Translations under genes and position numbers: made by a program
In this document: one piece after another, positions 1 through 12,016 of the stretch
Layout: each line of letters begins with the position of its first letter
Numbering within the stretch: position 1 is the stretch's first letter
The notes under the pieces: generated by a model
Told to the model about the DNA's origin: nothing
What the model saw: the letters and a program-made list of their open reading frames with translations, nothing else
Databases searched by the model: none
Assembly: GCF_024763615.1 (NCBI RefSeq)
Contig: NC_077222.1
Location: 56,172,001-56,236,000 of the forward strand
Source of the DNA: Phlebotomus papatasi
Lineage: Eukaryota > Arthropoda > Insecta > Diptera > Psychodidae
Length of the DNA stretch: 64,000 bases
Reading direction: 5' to 3'

Positions 1-861
1 TTTCCCTCATTTCTGTTTCCGTGAATGATGTCCCATAAATCATCACGTGTCACATCGTTAAGCCTCTCGTTAAAAATAGGTATGACTGTATTTTCAACGA
101 CGTTGGTAACTTCTGGATGGAAGTTCTCCATGATAGCTGGCAGCATATCACTGAAAATATGATTCCACAGATCACCAAATTCTCCACCGAAGAGAAGATT
201 GTGGAAGTTGGTCTGGAATCTCTGCAAACGTGAGCGAGTACGAAAAGATCTCATTTCAAGTGTTCCGGTGTGTCTCTGACCAAGGATAGCATGTCCGTTA
301 ACGTTGAGGTCTAGAAATATATCATTACAATTTTAAAAGCACTTTAATTATCTTTTGCTTTCTTTAATCTTACTCCAAAAATCAATGGTAAATGGGCCAT
401 GACCGAAGATGGGAAGAATACCCACAAATCGTCCACGAAGATCGTACCAATTTCCAGACAAACTTAAATGGGGTACGGTAATGTCGAAATCAAAGCGAAG
501 ATTTTGCCAATCAAGGCTTATTCTATTGACGACAATATCATTTAGGCCTCGGATTTGCACTCCTCGCAGATAACCATCCAAAGTCACAAGAGAATTTCCA
601 AAATCAAAGCCGTCAACGTCGCGAAAATCAACAAAATGTGGATCAGCAAAATCTGCGATTACACCCCTTAGCCACCTTGTTACAACTTCATCGAGAATCG
701 CGTCTGTAAGGCACAAGAAATAACATTAATAACACTGTGCCTAAATTGAAAAAGACATAAACTTTCTCACTGTTATTTTCTGGCGCTACTTCTGCGAAAT
801 CTCCCAAAGAAGCCGCATGGGTTGAGGCCAAAAGGCCAAAGATCAACAACACCAGTCGCAT
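1..861 (-). CDS. JHBP/takeout-like secreted lipid-binding protein (3' end outside window)
   Basis: Three coding exons on the minus strand: 861-771, 703-374 and 310-1, with donors gtgaga and gtaaga and acceptors ccttacag and tttctag; all phases agree (both junctions phase 1). About 243 residues are visible, close to the full family length, so only the last few are missing. Residues 1-17 (MRLVLLIFGLLASTHAA) are a clear signal peptide. The middle carries the TULIP-fold pattern of insect JHBP/takeout or group-7-allergen proteins: a VPHLSLSGNWYDLRG strand, then GILPIFGHGPFTIDF, then NLNVNG; the C-terminal part has the family-like NLLFGGEFGDLWN and PEVTNVVENTVIPIFNERL segments. The N-terminal cysteine pair typical of classical takeout proteins is not visible, which favours a divergent or group-7-allergen-like member. 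Such proteins carry small hydrophobic ligands outside the cell; the ligand cannot be read from sequence. Confidence 0.8.
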
Positions 862-867
862 TTTGCA

Positions 868-1005
868 CTAAAATGCAGAAAAGATTTTTTTTAAATAAAA
901 TCCACAAAAAGGTTCACTTCAATTTATTCAAAATCACTTACACTTGAGTTGCGAACAAATTCTATGTGAATTCGAATCATTTGATGGCTGCCTTTTTATA
1001 CTCCT
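868..1005 (-). promoter_or_regulatory. TATA promoter and probable 5'UTR intron of the JHBP-like gene
   Basis: On the minus strand a TATA box (TATAAAAAGG) lies at 1000-991. About 50 bases downstream is a donor AAGT|gtaagt (exon end near 942), and just before the start codon is an acceptor cattttag|TGCAAAATG (exon start 867). This predicts a very short non-coding exon 1 and an intron of about 74 bp. A TATA box fits a regulated tissue-specific secreted protein. The transcription start itself is inferred. Confidence 0.55.
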
Positions 1006-1780
1006 GGCTCTATCATATGTTAAATAATCCCTTGTGGTCCTAAATCATTGAAATCTCCGACTTATCGATACCTATTATCGCATCTTTATGTGAAAATTAA
1101 GGCAAACGAATAAGCCTTCCAATCACTTTTCTTCGTCAGTGTTCCCATGATAAGGTTTGATAAACAAAGACCATTGATTGGGGAACTTTTGACACCTAAT
1201 GTTGTGAATTATCAGATTAAAAGAAATTTTTCATCGTCTACGACAGAGGTTCAAAGACTGATGAAATTGATGAGTGATTTTATTGATTAAAATTTCCCAG
1301 ACATTAAAAGCCTTAAAGAATTTTTAAATAAAATTTCCAATTTCCCAACATTGCGAAACAGCAATTATGATAAAATAAATTTAAGAAAAATGTATCGAAT
1401 TTTACAAGATTTTAAAATCTTGTAAAATTCTGAGGGGGGACTACGCATGAGATACGTTACGTTTAGGGAAAAACGCGCTACCTACGTACGATTGAAGGTT
1501 CGGACAACACATCTTTTTCTATGTTCTTAATGGATTTTAAGAATAGCTCTTTTCTGGTAATTTGAGGTATTAGACCAGCCAATAAAACATATATTATTAT
1601 AATAGGTCAAATTAATTTAAAACACATTAAAAAATTATTTGTTCGAAGCTGAGTCGTCCGAAGTTAACACGGTTTCCCTTACCTTTGTAAATTTCTACAT
1701 CATTAAAAAGCTGAATAAGTAACATAAGAATTAACCTTAACGATGTATTTCTCAATCAAATAAACGCTTTATAAAGAATT
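1006..1780. other. AT-rich intergenic DNA
   Basis: No gene is visible. The stretch holds a perfect 34-bp palindrome at 1397-1430 followed by a short less AT-rich patch (1430-1520). No similarity to other parts of the window was recognised. Confidence 0.4.
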
Positions 1781-2001
1781 AGGGGAGACCGAGGTAGAAT
1801 TAGTCACCAACTGAACTCTTTCAGTGCGTATAATTTGTACAAATATGTTTGTATGAGACGGATAAATATTTCAATGAATAGTAAGGGAAGTATATATTTA
1901 GAATAAAGAGTGGTTTCCTTAATATTACATCGCAGGCAAACTATATAAGATATATCACTATCTAATACTATACATGGCTAATTCTGCCCCGGTTTCTCCT
2001 A
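1780..2001. mobile_element. MITE with TAGGGGAGACCGAGG ends
   Basis: Terminal inverted repeats: left AGGGGAGACCGAGGTAGAAT, right ATTCTGCCCCGGTTTCTCCT, flanked by TA on the left and ending CCTA. About 220 bp, AT-rich interior, no coding capacity. One of several families here whose ends start with TAGGG. Confidence 0.75.
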
Positions 2002-2522
2002 GTCCTAAGGTTGCTTGAAAATATTCTCATTTTTTTTTGCTACCATTTTATCTTATGTGGGCATATCTGTTTTTTTTTGTAAAATAATATTAGTTGGAAT
2101 GTTGTGAAATATGTCACAAGTATCCTATGTATTCTACGGAGGTGCGGGGCAGTTTCATTTTTCGCGATTTTGGTCTATCGAAGTAACATATTTGAAATAA
2201 TTTTGAAATAGCTTCAATACAGTATTAAGGTACTTAGAACTAGATGAACTCTAATAGGGTTCTAAAAATGTTGTTTTAAGTTCTGAAATTTCATCTATTA
2301 ATCCTTCTCAAAAAGTTTGAAATATCCTAAAACAAACGAAAATTAATCATTTAAACATATAAAAAAGAACATGTGTTCAAGATTTGTAAGCTTTTTCGAA
2401 TTGTAAATTTTATTAGCTGAGAATCTTGACAATCTCAGATTTTGAATTAAATTAAAGGAGTATATTAAAGTAAATTATCGAATTAACATTATTTTAATAA
2501 TTATTAGTAGTTTTAAATAAGA

Positions 2523-2734
2523 TAGGGAAGAGCCTGCATGATTGAGACGCAGCACATTAGTTTTTCATTATTTAAATCACTTAAATAAATGTGACAAAAA
2601 CACTAATTGAGATATTTTACTAAAGTCTATATTAATGAGTATATTAAACGCTATACAAAATTCCAAGACAATTATTTTTGAAAATAATACCATCAAATAA
2701 AAAAAATTGCCTCAAACATGCGGGCTCTCCTCTA
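2523..2734. mobile_element. MITE with TAGGGAAGAGCCTGCATG ends
   Basis: Left end TAGGGAAGAGCCTGCATGAT, right end CATGCGGGCTCTCCTCTA form an imperfect terminal inverted repeat around about 170 bp of AT-rich non-coding DNA. Its right end abuts the next element. Confidence 0.7.
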
Positions 2735-2736
2735 TT

Positions 2737-2970
2737 TAAGGTAAAGTGTCGTCAAGTCGACCGGTTCCTCAATTCGACCGGTAGAGTTATTTATTCAATT
2801 TATTTATATTTGCACTAATATTTGGCGTATGATGTAACATTAATAGGTCAATTATTCCATAAATAAATACGAATCAGTGACAATTTTATAGAAATTCACC
2901 ATTAAAACAATCAAATATTGACCACCGGTCGAGTCGAAGAACCGGTCGACTCGAGGGCACTTTACCTTAT
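2737..2970. mobile_element. MITE family A, copy 1 (AAGGTAAAGTG ends)
   Basis: Left end AAGGTAAAGTGTCGTCAAG followed by tcgaccggttcctc; right end repeats this inverted and finishes GGGCACTTTACCTT. A second copy of the same family lies at 50752-50995 in the CTNNBL1 intron, sharing both ends and a similar length, which confirms it as a dispersed element. Confidence 0.8.
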
Positions 2971-3564
2971 CATAGGAAAAAATATTAAGATGTTTCTGAT
3001 AATTTAGCTTTAACCTTTTAACGACGAGATACTTTTTACGGACTGAAAATAAACATAAAAATTAAACTGAGAAACAATGATAAGTCTTACATCTAACCTT
3101 TGAAAGTCCAACAGAGTCTGATTCGGTGTATTTTGTGCTTCTATGAACGATAGGGACAAAAATAGCCCAAAAATTTAAGTAATTTTTCTGACAATACCAA
3201 TGAATAATATTTTTCGCTTTAATGAAAAACATATTACGCATGAGTATTGTAGTTTTTATTGACAAAAGGGTTTTGCTTAAAAAAAAATTGGAAGTATAAA
3301 AAATAAATAAAATTAATTATGAATTTGAGAATTTAAAAATTCTCCATTTTTGAGCTTAAATATTTACTACATAGCAAACAGCTAGAGACTTGTAAAAATA
3401 TTCTAGATTCCTTCAACCTTCTAATTTACAATTATTTACAGACATAAGAAATAAATTACTTTAGGTAGTCAGGAAAAATTATTTTCTTTATGGGACACCG
3501 GTGTTCCAATCGTGTTTAAATGGTTAAGTTCTGATGGTATGAGAGGAGCAGTTTAATGTAGGCT

Positions 3565-3828
3565 CACTGAGAGAAATCCGAAAAAGTTAAATTAACATTC
3601 CGGAAATGTTAATTTTACCCTGCAGTATTGATCCGAAATCGGTGTGAATAATACCCTTTTTAGGTGTATTAGGGGTTAAAGTTATCCTTTTTTCATGTTA
3701 ATTTTACCCTTTTTACCCTTAAAAAGGTGTAAAATTAACATTAAAAAATGTTGATATATTTTTACACCTAAAAAGTGTTAATGTTATGAGGAAAAAATGT
3801 TAATCGCACCCTCTTTTTTTTCTCAGTG
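3565..3828. mobile_element. MITE family C, copy 1 (CACTGAGAGAAAT ends)
   Basis: Starts CACTGAGAGAAATCCGAAAA and ends ttttctcagtg. The interior contains inverted runs of the kind gttaattttaccc. A second copy at 14171-14420 matches along nearly its whole length. Confidence 0.8.
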
Positions 3829-3938
3829 CTCACGAGATACTTTTATATAGCCAATAATTATCTATTTTAATTAAAGTAACTTCAAATGTTCTTTAAAAAA
3901 CTTTTAGTCAATTAAGTTCGAAATTTCAGTAATAAGCA

Positions 3939-4172
3939 GGGGTGGAATGATAACTTTTCGACACTATCGAATCGACAGTATCGATAAATCTATATCTGTT
4001 AGATTACGTGAATGACGACTTTTTATGGATTGTTGGATCATTCATTGGGACATTTTTAACAGAATAATACTATTGATAAATATCTATATTAGTTACAGGT
4101 AGTGTAGCTATCGTTTAAAGTGTTCAGAATCGACAGTCGATAGTATCGAAAATAAATTATCATGTCACTTCA
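3939..4172. mobile_element. MITE family B, copy 1 (TATCGATA-rich)
   Basis: Begins ggtggaatgataacttttcg, followed by actatcgaatcg and tatcgataaat; ends with the inverted series cgatagtatcgaaaataaat. Two further copies lie head-to-tail at 11551-12016. The ends hold several TATCGA/CGATA motifs. Confidence 0.8.
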
Positions 4173-5024
4173 GGATTTAAAACAAAAAACAAAAATAGTT
4201 TTTTATTGTTTTATAAATAATTTTGAATTGTCAATTTCATTGTAATGATGATAATAATTTTGCAGAATATTTTCTGCAAAATTTTCTGTAGTTTTGGTAA
4301 TTATTATAGGGATTCATGATTAGAAAACATTATCAAAAATACTGTTATACTAAAAAAAGAGAAGTTATAAAGCGTTTTAAATTTAGAAATACTTTGGCAG
4401 TGCCTAAACCGTTGTATTTTACAGAATAAATGAATAAAATTGAGCAATTAATAACGAATTATGACAATATTTTAAATTTTCATATTTATTAAAGAAGTTT
4501 TATTCAAATTATGTAATGAAATTCTTGCTCAATTATATTTTTGTATAATATCTCTAGTTTTAAATAAACGCAAACTTTTATATCCTAAACTGATACATTT
4601 TTGCGTGAAATTACTACGCATTGGGGAAGTTTCACGCATTCTGCCAAACAGGTGAAATCACCGTTCCCCCAAAAGATCAATGAAATTAAAGGATAATAGC
4701 TTCTAACTATAATCCTAACTGTTACTCACAGTATATATACTGAATTTTATTTCGGTTTACCATTTTTATATAAAACGACATCAAAATCCAATTTGCAATT
4801 TAGGAGTGAAAATGCCCCATCCTTCCCTATTGATATGTCCTGTGAGAAAATATTTAATAACAATGCTTATAAATTTTAATATATTTAATTTTCTATATTC
4901 CTTTCTTGAAATGCTTAAAACTTAAGAAAATTCATGATAAGGAGTTAACGTTTCAGTTCCTCTTATCTTGAAATATAAAGAGTTTTAAAATTCTTGGCTT
5001 TTGAGTTTTTAACCCAATTTTCCC
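4173..5024. other. AT-rich repeat-like DNA without a gene
   Basis: No gene visible. Positions 4612-4672 hold a short imperfect palindrome (ggggaagtttcac ... gtgaaatcaccgttcccc), and 4801-4830 ends in a MITE-like atgccccatccttccct, so a degraded element may span about 4612-4830. Confidence 0.35.
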
Positions 5025-5210
5025 TAGGGTAAAGTGGTACAAGTTAGACAATGGTTCAATTCGGACAGGGCTTTTTCTCTTTATAAATTTAGTACTTCAT
5101 TTTTATTTGTATATTTTTAATGCTTTAGTTTTATAATTTGGTTCCTTGTGATTAAAAACAAATTTTGTATAAACAAATAAAAAGCCATGTCCAACTTGTA
5201 TTTTACCCTA
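5025..5210. mobile_element. MITE family T, copy 1 (GTACAAGTTGGACA ends)
   Basis: Left end TAGGGTAAAGTGGTACAAGT, right end CCAACTTGTATTTTACCCTA. Interior matches the copies at 59030-59162 and 63218-63394 (shared aagtactaaatttat and ttataaaactaaagca blocks, in the opposite orientation). About 186 bp with TA at both borders. Confidence 0.85.
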
Positions 5211-5519
5211 CTCATATTTAATGGGATGTACGAAATTTGGTACAATTTGTAACTATTTAGTAAAACTCTTGAATTTAAGTTCGAAATTCATGTCAGTAAC
5301 TGTTCTACCCTCTCCTAAATGCATCTTTCGATTTGAAATCTATAAGTTGAAGTCTTTCCAAATAAACGAATTAACAATCTTATATAAATTTCTAAACATT
5401 GAAAATGTCATCCGTATGATTGAAAATCTTTTAATACAAATGACGTTTTTTTAATATATTAGTAAAATATTACCATTTAAGTTAAATATTGAAAAAAAAT
5501 TGCAACTATTTTGATTTTC

Positions 5520-6130
5520 CATGTGATACTGTTCACTTCCATTCTGTGGTGTTAGTTTGTTAATTTTGATTTCATTGATTACAATCAAGATGGATAATTT
5601 AATAGTCAGTCTATCGTTGATTGAAAGATGTGGATGAAAAAAAAATTGTTGATTCTGTGAAATGTACCAATTGCCGGGGATACCATTCAGAGAGGAGCAT
5701 CAGTGACGAGATTGGAACGTACGTCGTGTTTAGTACTGCAAAATATTGACGTCATTACATTTGGCTTCCCCTTAGGACCCCACCAGGGTGGGTATTTTTC
5801 CAGATGTGATTTTGCGCATGCCGAGGGGATGCCTTTATCACAGCGTAGATGGGAGAATTTTTCGCCAAATTAAAAAGACCAAACACGTCACTGCGACTAA
5901 AAGCGATCATCTCCAGTCAGTTGAGAGTTTTTCCTCAAAGTGTCACATTGTGCTCTGTTCAAGTTAAAAATCGCGCTGTGTGGAGAGGACAAAAGTGATG
6001 ATTTTGGCCATTAAAAATTTATAGGCTGAGAATACAAGGAGCTCTCAGAAGAACCGCAGGACAAACTGTTGTGCAAAAAAAAAATACTCCAAGGTGGGAT
6101 AATAAAAGAGTCTGTGTGTATTTTTTTGAG
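5520..6130 (+). promoter_or_regulatory. Candidate distant promoter and 5'UTR exon, possibly of ace-1
   Basis: This patch is less AT-rich and repeat-free. It carries a perfect CRE palindrome TGACGTCA at 5747-5754 and an arthropod-type initiator TCAGTT at 5917-5922 (start near 5919). Downstream there is no long reading frame, but a good donor (TTGAG|gtgaga) lies at about 6130, so 5919-6130 could be a non-coding first exon. The next plus-strand gene is ace-1, whose start codon sits directly after a splice acceptor at 28282 and therefore needs an upstream 5'UTR exon. The link to ace-1 is inference. Confidence 0.35.
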
Positions 6131-6478
6131 GTGAGAGACAAAAGGGATGATAAAGGCACTATAAGTAGAAAAAGAAATCTGTGAGGAATTTTTAAATGTA
6201 AATTAAGTGCAGATATACTCGCAAAATTTATTAATACATACAAGATACATAATGTACAAACATATATAAGTACTGCGGCATTTCTTTTGAGACACTCCGG
6301 GTGAATATGCAAATGAATTAAAGACGAAAGTGATTTTGCGGTCAATTTGAAGTGGCAAACAGGAGAAGCTTTTCTTTAGCTTTTTCACTGCAGAGAGAGT
6401 GGGAGAGCGAACATTTTTGCTAGGCAACATTTTTTATTTAAATTCACGACAACACCTGTGAAGTTGGTGAGATAAGCC

Positions 6479-6513
<35 letters not shown>

Positions 6514-9500
6514 AGAGAGAAAGAGAAGAAATTTTTTTCGCAAAGTTTGGGAAAAGTGTTTGCCTTTGAGACACGATTTTTCCGCCTGAAAAAATATATA
6601 CACCTTGTGCAGCAATTTTCCCATACGGCCACACCATAGCTGACCCCTTCGATAATTTGTAAGTAACTAGGTAATGCATGATACGTAGTAATGCATATAT
6701 ATATAAAAAGTTCGCTCTAGAAATGTGAATACCGCAGAGCTTTTGTCATAAAAGCTACAATTGCGTGTTCTATCGTATACAAAATTCTCCTTATATAATT
6801 TCACCACAATCTTTATGTCCGATATGGGTTTAGTATAGAAATATTTTGCTTCATATATACTTTTAAAATTTTAAGCACATTATAAGTTTGTACAATACTT
6901 CTTCTTGTGTTATACATAAGGTGAGCTTATAACGAAATTCAACTTTTTTTTTTTAAATATATATTATGTACATTATATTTAACTTTGGGGTATATTATGT
7001 ATATGCAAAATGGCGGATGGATGGTTGAAAAGTTCTAGTGCCGTGCTTTTTTTTCCTCTCTCTCTCATTTTTTTTTATTTTCAAAACAAATTTTGAACAA
7101 ACAGAAATCAATTTTCCACCCTCCTTACCAAATCCAATTTGTATCAACAATGTCTGCATAAATGACACTCTTCATTTTATTTCCATCAATCAGGAGACCG
7201 AGAGTTATAAGAAAAGACACCACATGATTTTTTTTATCATTGGGGTAAGTGGGTGGTGGGGTTTGGTTTTTGGAGAATGGGAAAATTTTTTAGATGAGAC
7301 CTTTTGACATTTTACCGCTGAATTCACCCATCTCAACGAATCTATCTGTACCGAATGGAGTATTTATTGAGAGATTTCTAATTGATTTATCTCTCGGTGA
7401 GATAGAAATTGAGTTGTATGCCAAAAGTTTTGGGATAGGCGCAGGGGGTGCATATGGAATAGAATTATGGAGAACAAAGGTGATATGTAGACCGTGACTA
7501 AATGATTGAATCTTCCAGGCCTTCGGATAGATGGAAAAGTTAAAACGTTGCATTTATCCTTCGCCATTTAACTTGGCAAGAGCCAGGTGTAGAACAATAA
7601 AACACATCCACTGGTACAATATACATATCTCACACTTTATACTATCGCTTCGTATCTATGCTTTGTATATATAGAGAAATATCTGGATATGGCATAATAT
7701 CGATTTTCGCGAATTGTACACATGAACTCAACCATCACCAGAGCCCCGCTTTTCCGTAGCGTCCCGCTTTACATTTATTGCAAAATTATATATATATATA
7801 TAGCTAGGCACCATATAACCCACCCCCTACCAGCATTCCAACTGGGTTGGCTGGAATAAAGAGTGTTTGTGTGAATTACCTTAATATGCATAAGTCTAAT
7901 GTGAAATGTGCTTTCAAGTGGAAGACACATAAATTCTCATTCTCACCTCTCTCTTACCTCCAAAAGCCATTCCTTTCAGATTCTATACACTCTCCTGCAA
8001 TCCAACTCCGGAGTCTTTAATGAATTTTACTTTTAAGAATAATTTCCCTATTACCCCAATAATAATGAAGTCGGTGAGGAAATTATGGCTCACGTTCCGT
8101 TCCATGATGAATGTATATAAATAATGAAATGTTCAATTTCACTTTTTATTGCGCCATTAATGCATATTATTTAAAATTCATTCTCGCCCTTTTTTTTCGA
8201 CGGATTTATTTTATATGTTTATTTATTCTCTGCAGGGTCACGAATTTAACTGAGCAAAAAAAAAAAAAAAGAAGTGAGGCAGAGAGAAAATGTTACGATG
8301 GGAATTGGGATTATCCAGCCATGAATCTTTCGTTAAAATTTTGCGTCTCTCCTGCCAGCACATGACAATGAATTTTGTTGGTCTCAATTCCATTGCAAAC
8401 TGCAGCATAATTTGCATATCGTACCGTCACGATGGATGACACAAATGAGGATTATTGATTTGTCGATATTAACCAGTTTAGATTGTGTGTGCATATTTGG
8501 CAACAATGCATCTGAAATTTGTCAGTATCATACAACATGCCACTAATCCCAACTCAAATACCAGAGAAAGCCCTCGTGAATGAGCATTTGATTAAAATTA
8601 ATGAACATTGGATACACTCAGCAAAATATTTCATCCATATAAGGATTCTTCATACAAAATTCATTGGAGTCCTTATAATGGGCAGTCAAGTTGAACATTC
8701 CATTTCAAACTTGTTATTTTTTGCCACATGAAAATTTCCTTGTCAACTTATCATTTTGAAAAAGTTTACAAAAATTTTCCATATGAGAATTATTAATCAT
8801 GTAACTGTACCTGTACAGCTTTCTTCATAATCATGTAAACCTGCGATACTAATCAAATCACAAGGTAATTGCCTGCTTTCAGCCACTTTTTGAAATTTAA
8901 TAGGTACCTATATGAGCTTTGGGGACTTACCTTACTCAACATTTAGTTAGTTCTAATGGACGAATATCGATTAAGTTTTAATAACATTATTTTTTTAAGG
9001 GGCTTTATTTTGCTATGAAATAGCGTATATAGCATTCAGCTCATTCAAATTACTTCCGCACTTCATAACTCATTTGTAACTGAAAAAAATCAACTTTTAC
9101 AACTTTAGCAGTAAAATGTAGGACAAAATTAATGGTTGTACAAGAAGCTTTTTCCATTTGGATGAATTGCACACTCGGAAAATTATTATGCCTCAATTGT
9201 AAAATCACTGGACGACCTTGTTTTTTTTATTGTTAGAAAAAGAAATCTAAATATTTTCTAGGCACGCATATTCTGATTTTATAGTCTCTATCTCCATAAT
9301 CCTAAATTTTTCTCTTAATTCATTCAAAATACTAAAAGCACATTGAAAAGAAAGGAATTTTAAATGGTTGTCTCATAAATCTTTTAACTTTCAATACAAC
9401 TCTTTTGTCATTTATTAATTATTATTATTAAACATATGGGTGGCATAAAGCTTTTCTTTATGCCCCAAATACTCAATTATATTTAGGGGGAAGGAGTAAG

Positions 9501-9971
9501 CTCACTATTTAATGTTAATAGTCAGAACGTTTAAGCTCATTATAATAGCATGTTTAATTACGATTTTATCATAGATTTTACTGAACGTTGCAAAATTAAA
9601 TGATAAAATATTAATAAAAATGCTCCAAAATGGATTACACTGAAAGGTGAATGAATAATTATTTGGAATTTTATGTGACTTGCCATAAAAGGAAGTGGGT
9701 CCTTTAAAGGACCTTATGATTTATTAGAAAGACGCAAAAGAATTCTTAGTCAACATTTTTGCTTGTTCAATTGCATACCTAACAGGAATGTACCTCTAAG
9801 GCTGCCATTTGTAATCATATCCGAGATCAATCTAAAAAAACTTTTGATTCTTTTAAATAGTTTTTTTTCTCACTTCTGCTTAGTTTCCTTTCTTTGTTTA
9901 ATCTTCGATCATGCCCCAATTTTTGTGTTATATAATAAATAAGAATTTTTAATATTATTCCATAAAAAATG
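6131..9971. other. Mostly unique non-coding DNA with low repeat content
   Basis: No gene is visible. Compared with the rest of the window this block is poor in recognisable MITEs and holds mixed-complexity sequence. It includes a (GA)n tract at 6482-6510, short T- and A-runs, and a short (TA)n at 7788-7802. If the promoter at 5.9 kb belongs to ace-1, this is first-intron sequence and could hold regulatory elements. The GA tract could bind a GAGA-type factor; this is speculation. Confidence 0.4.
6482..6510. repeat. (GA)n microsatellite
   Basis: An uninterrupted run of about 14 GA units followed by further GA-rich sequence to about 6530. Translations through it (serine/leucine runs) are artefacts. 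Confidence 0.9.
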
Positions 9972-10178
9972 TAGGGGGAGGTGGGGCTACTTTGAACTGT
10001 GGAGCTAGATTGTTATACGCTTTCTTCGCCTATTTCTCAATGAAGCTGATCCTTACAATTATTTTATTTAGATCCATAATTATTTTGTCAATCCAAATTA
10101 TATCATGTTAAATCCCTGTTTCCATTGAGTCGTATAACAATGCAGCCCCACAGCTCAAAGTAGCCCCACCACCCCCTA
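9972..10178. mobile_element. MITE family V (TAGGGGGAGGTGGGGC ends)
   Basis: Left TAGGGGGAGGTGGGGCTACT, then ttgaactgtggagc; right end is the inverse (cagctcaaagtagccccacc then accccctag). Border dinucleotide TA on both sides. A solitary right end of the same family lies at 12050-12091. Confidence 0.85.
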
Positions 10179-10366
10179 GCATATTTTTTGAAAAAAATGC
10201 TCTAAAACTTTAAATATCGGTTTTACTCAAAGTAAAAAAATGCACTGAATCTTTTTTTATTGACTGAAATTTGGGTATATAAAAATTTTACAAAAAAAAA
10301 CACTTATTAAGGAAAGAGCTTATTGGGATATGAGACCACTTATTACTCTGCGATTATTATACTTCT

Positions 10367-11050
10367 ACACTCTTAGAAAAGTTTAGACGTAATTACTAAT
10401 GAAAATTAGTTGTTCGGGCGATTATTATCAAATCTATTTAAAATGGTTCTTATATTCTTAAAACATTATACTCATAATAAATTTATTAGTAGTGAGAATA
10501 TAAGACAATATTTACGTGGATAAGTTGCGGCAATTATTTCATTATGCTTTCATACAATTATATTTGCTTGTGTTAATTAAATGAAATCATTATCCCAACT
10601 AATATTGGTCACTAATTCCTTTTAGTTCTCACAACCAATGTAAATAGATGGGCCTATATTTTCATAAAGGTTTGACTACTTTTCCAATAGTAAAGAGTGA
10701 TTTTTATTTTAGTAATGCGTTGAAGCTCTTTCGAATTTTAAGCAACTAATAAGAAATATGCATCACAATGAATGCTATATAGTAACCACAACTAATATGA
10801 TATAGTTATTACAGCCAATAAGATGGGTATCAACCCCATTTATTTAGTAATTGGAAGTAATATGTTATAGTACCCATTACTATTTTGATTTAGTTGTGAT
10901 AACTAAATGAAAAGGATACTTTAACTAACTGTGGTCAACTATTTCATTTAGTTACCCAAACTAAATATATAGTTGGGTCTATATTTACTATATTTTATAG
11001 TTCTAATAACTGCATATGAGCTTGTACGAACTATTTTTTTCTAAGAGTGT
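10367..11050. mobile_element. 680-bp MITE with CACTCTTAGAAAA ends
   Basis: Left CACTCTTAGAAAAG, right TTTTTTCTAAGAGTG, flanked by TA on both sides. The interior has many repeated motifs of the type agttgtgataactaaatg in both orientations (for example near 10610-10980), a subterminal-repeat structure. No transposase reading frame. Confidence 0.8.
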
Positions 11051-11080
11051 ATATGTACTGGTTCACATCTACCGGTTTTG

Positions 11081-11300
11081 AGGCACTCAATCGGTCAAGT
11101 TATAGAGCTCTCGCTCTATGATGCAAGTTTAGTCAGTCGAATCCCCTTTAGATCAAGATTTTTTTGGCATTAAAGGTGTTCTAATTGCATCCACTGAGCT
11201 TCACTGAAAAATAATAATGGATGTCCTGATGCACTTCTTTTGCAGGGAAAGGCTTAAGTTCATCTACGGAACGTTGTGGCACTAGTACAGGTTCATAAAA
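11081..11300 (+). mobile_element. tRNA-derived SINE, family 1, copy 1 (degraded)
   Basis: The head resembles a tRNA: caatcggtcaagttatagag, then ctctcgctctatgatgcaag and tcgaatcccctttag (A-box and B-box positions of a pol III promoter). It is followed by the family body (aattgcatccactgagcttc). Copies at 16455-16720 and 54339-54556 share the same order of blocks. Confidence 0.75.
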
Positions 11301-11384
11301 TTTGGAATCGTTTCAGTTAGTTGTTAACCGTTTTCGTATTTCAAAAATTATTTCACAAATTCGCTCCCAATGGTAGGCAAACAT

Positions 11385-11447
11385 GCATAATCCCATCAGG
11401 TGCATAATCTCGAAGTGCAAAATGCCGGAACTGAGTGTATACATTTA
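11385..11447. mobile_element. Fragment of MITE family O
   Basis: The block gcataatcccatcaggtg then cataatctcgaagtgc and ccggaactgagtgta matches, inverted, one end of the element at 53879-54331. Only one end is present, so this is a truncated copy. Confidence 0.6.
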
Positions 11448-11550
11448 TGTACAATTTCTTCGCACACTTTCAAATGAAACTGGGGATTAACGTGATCTAA
11501 TTTATCTCTACAAAACAATTGTGGAAGTAAATAAAATAATTGGAAGACCT

Positions 11551-11785
11551 GGGGTGGAATGATAACTTTTCGACACTATCGAATCGATACTATCGATAAA
11601 TCTATATCTGTTAGATTAAGCGAATGTCGACTTTTTACGCATTGTTGGGACATTCATAATTGTGACATTCTTAAAAGAATGTGACTGTTGATAAATATCT
11701 GTATTAGTTACGAGAAGTCCTGCTATCGTTTCAATTTTTCAGAATCTACAATCAATAGTATCGAAAATAAGTTATCACCCCTGGG
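11551..11785. mobile_element. MITE family B, copy 2
   Basis: Same ends and interior as the copy at 3939: tggaatgataacttttcgac at the left and tagtatcgaaaataagttat at the right. It directly abuts copy 3 in the same orientation, giving a tandem pair. Confidence 0.85.
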
Positions 11786-12016
11786 CTGGAATGATAACTC
11801 TTCGATACTATCGAATCGATAGTATCGATAAATCTATGTCTGTTAGATTAAGTTTATGTCGATTTTTTACGCATTGTTAGACCATTTACTGTGACATTCT
11901 TAAAAGAATGCGACTGTTGATAAATATCTATATTAGCTACAAAAAGTGCAGCTATCGTTTAATTTTTTCAGAATCGACGGTCGATACTATCGAAAAGAAG
12001 TTATCATGTCACTCCT
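11784..12016. mobile_element. MITE family B, copy 3
   Basis: Head-to-tail neighbour of copy 2; the junction reads tatcacccctgggctggaat. Ends contain tatcgaatcgatagtatcga, a dense TATCGA/CGATA cluster. Confidence 0.85.

Noticed and set aside
6385..6679. Ser-Leu-rich frames
   Set aside because: (GA)n microsatellite translation.
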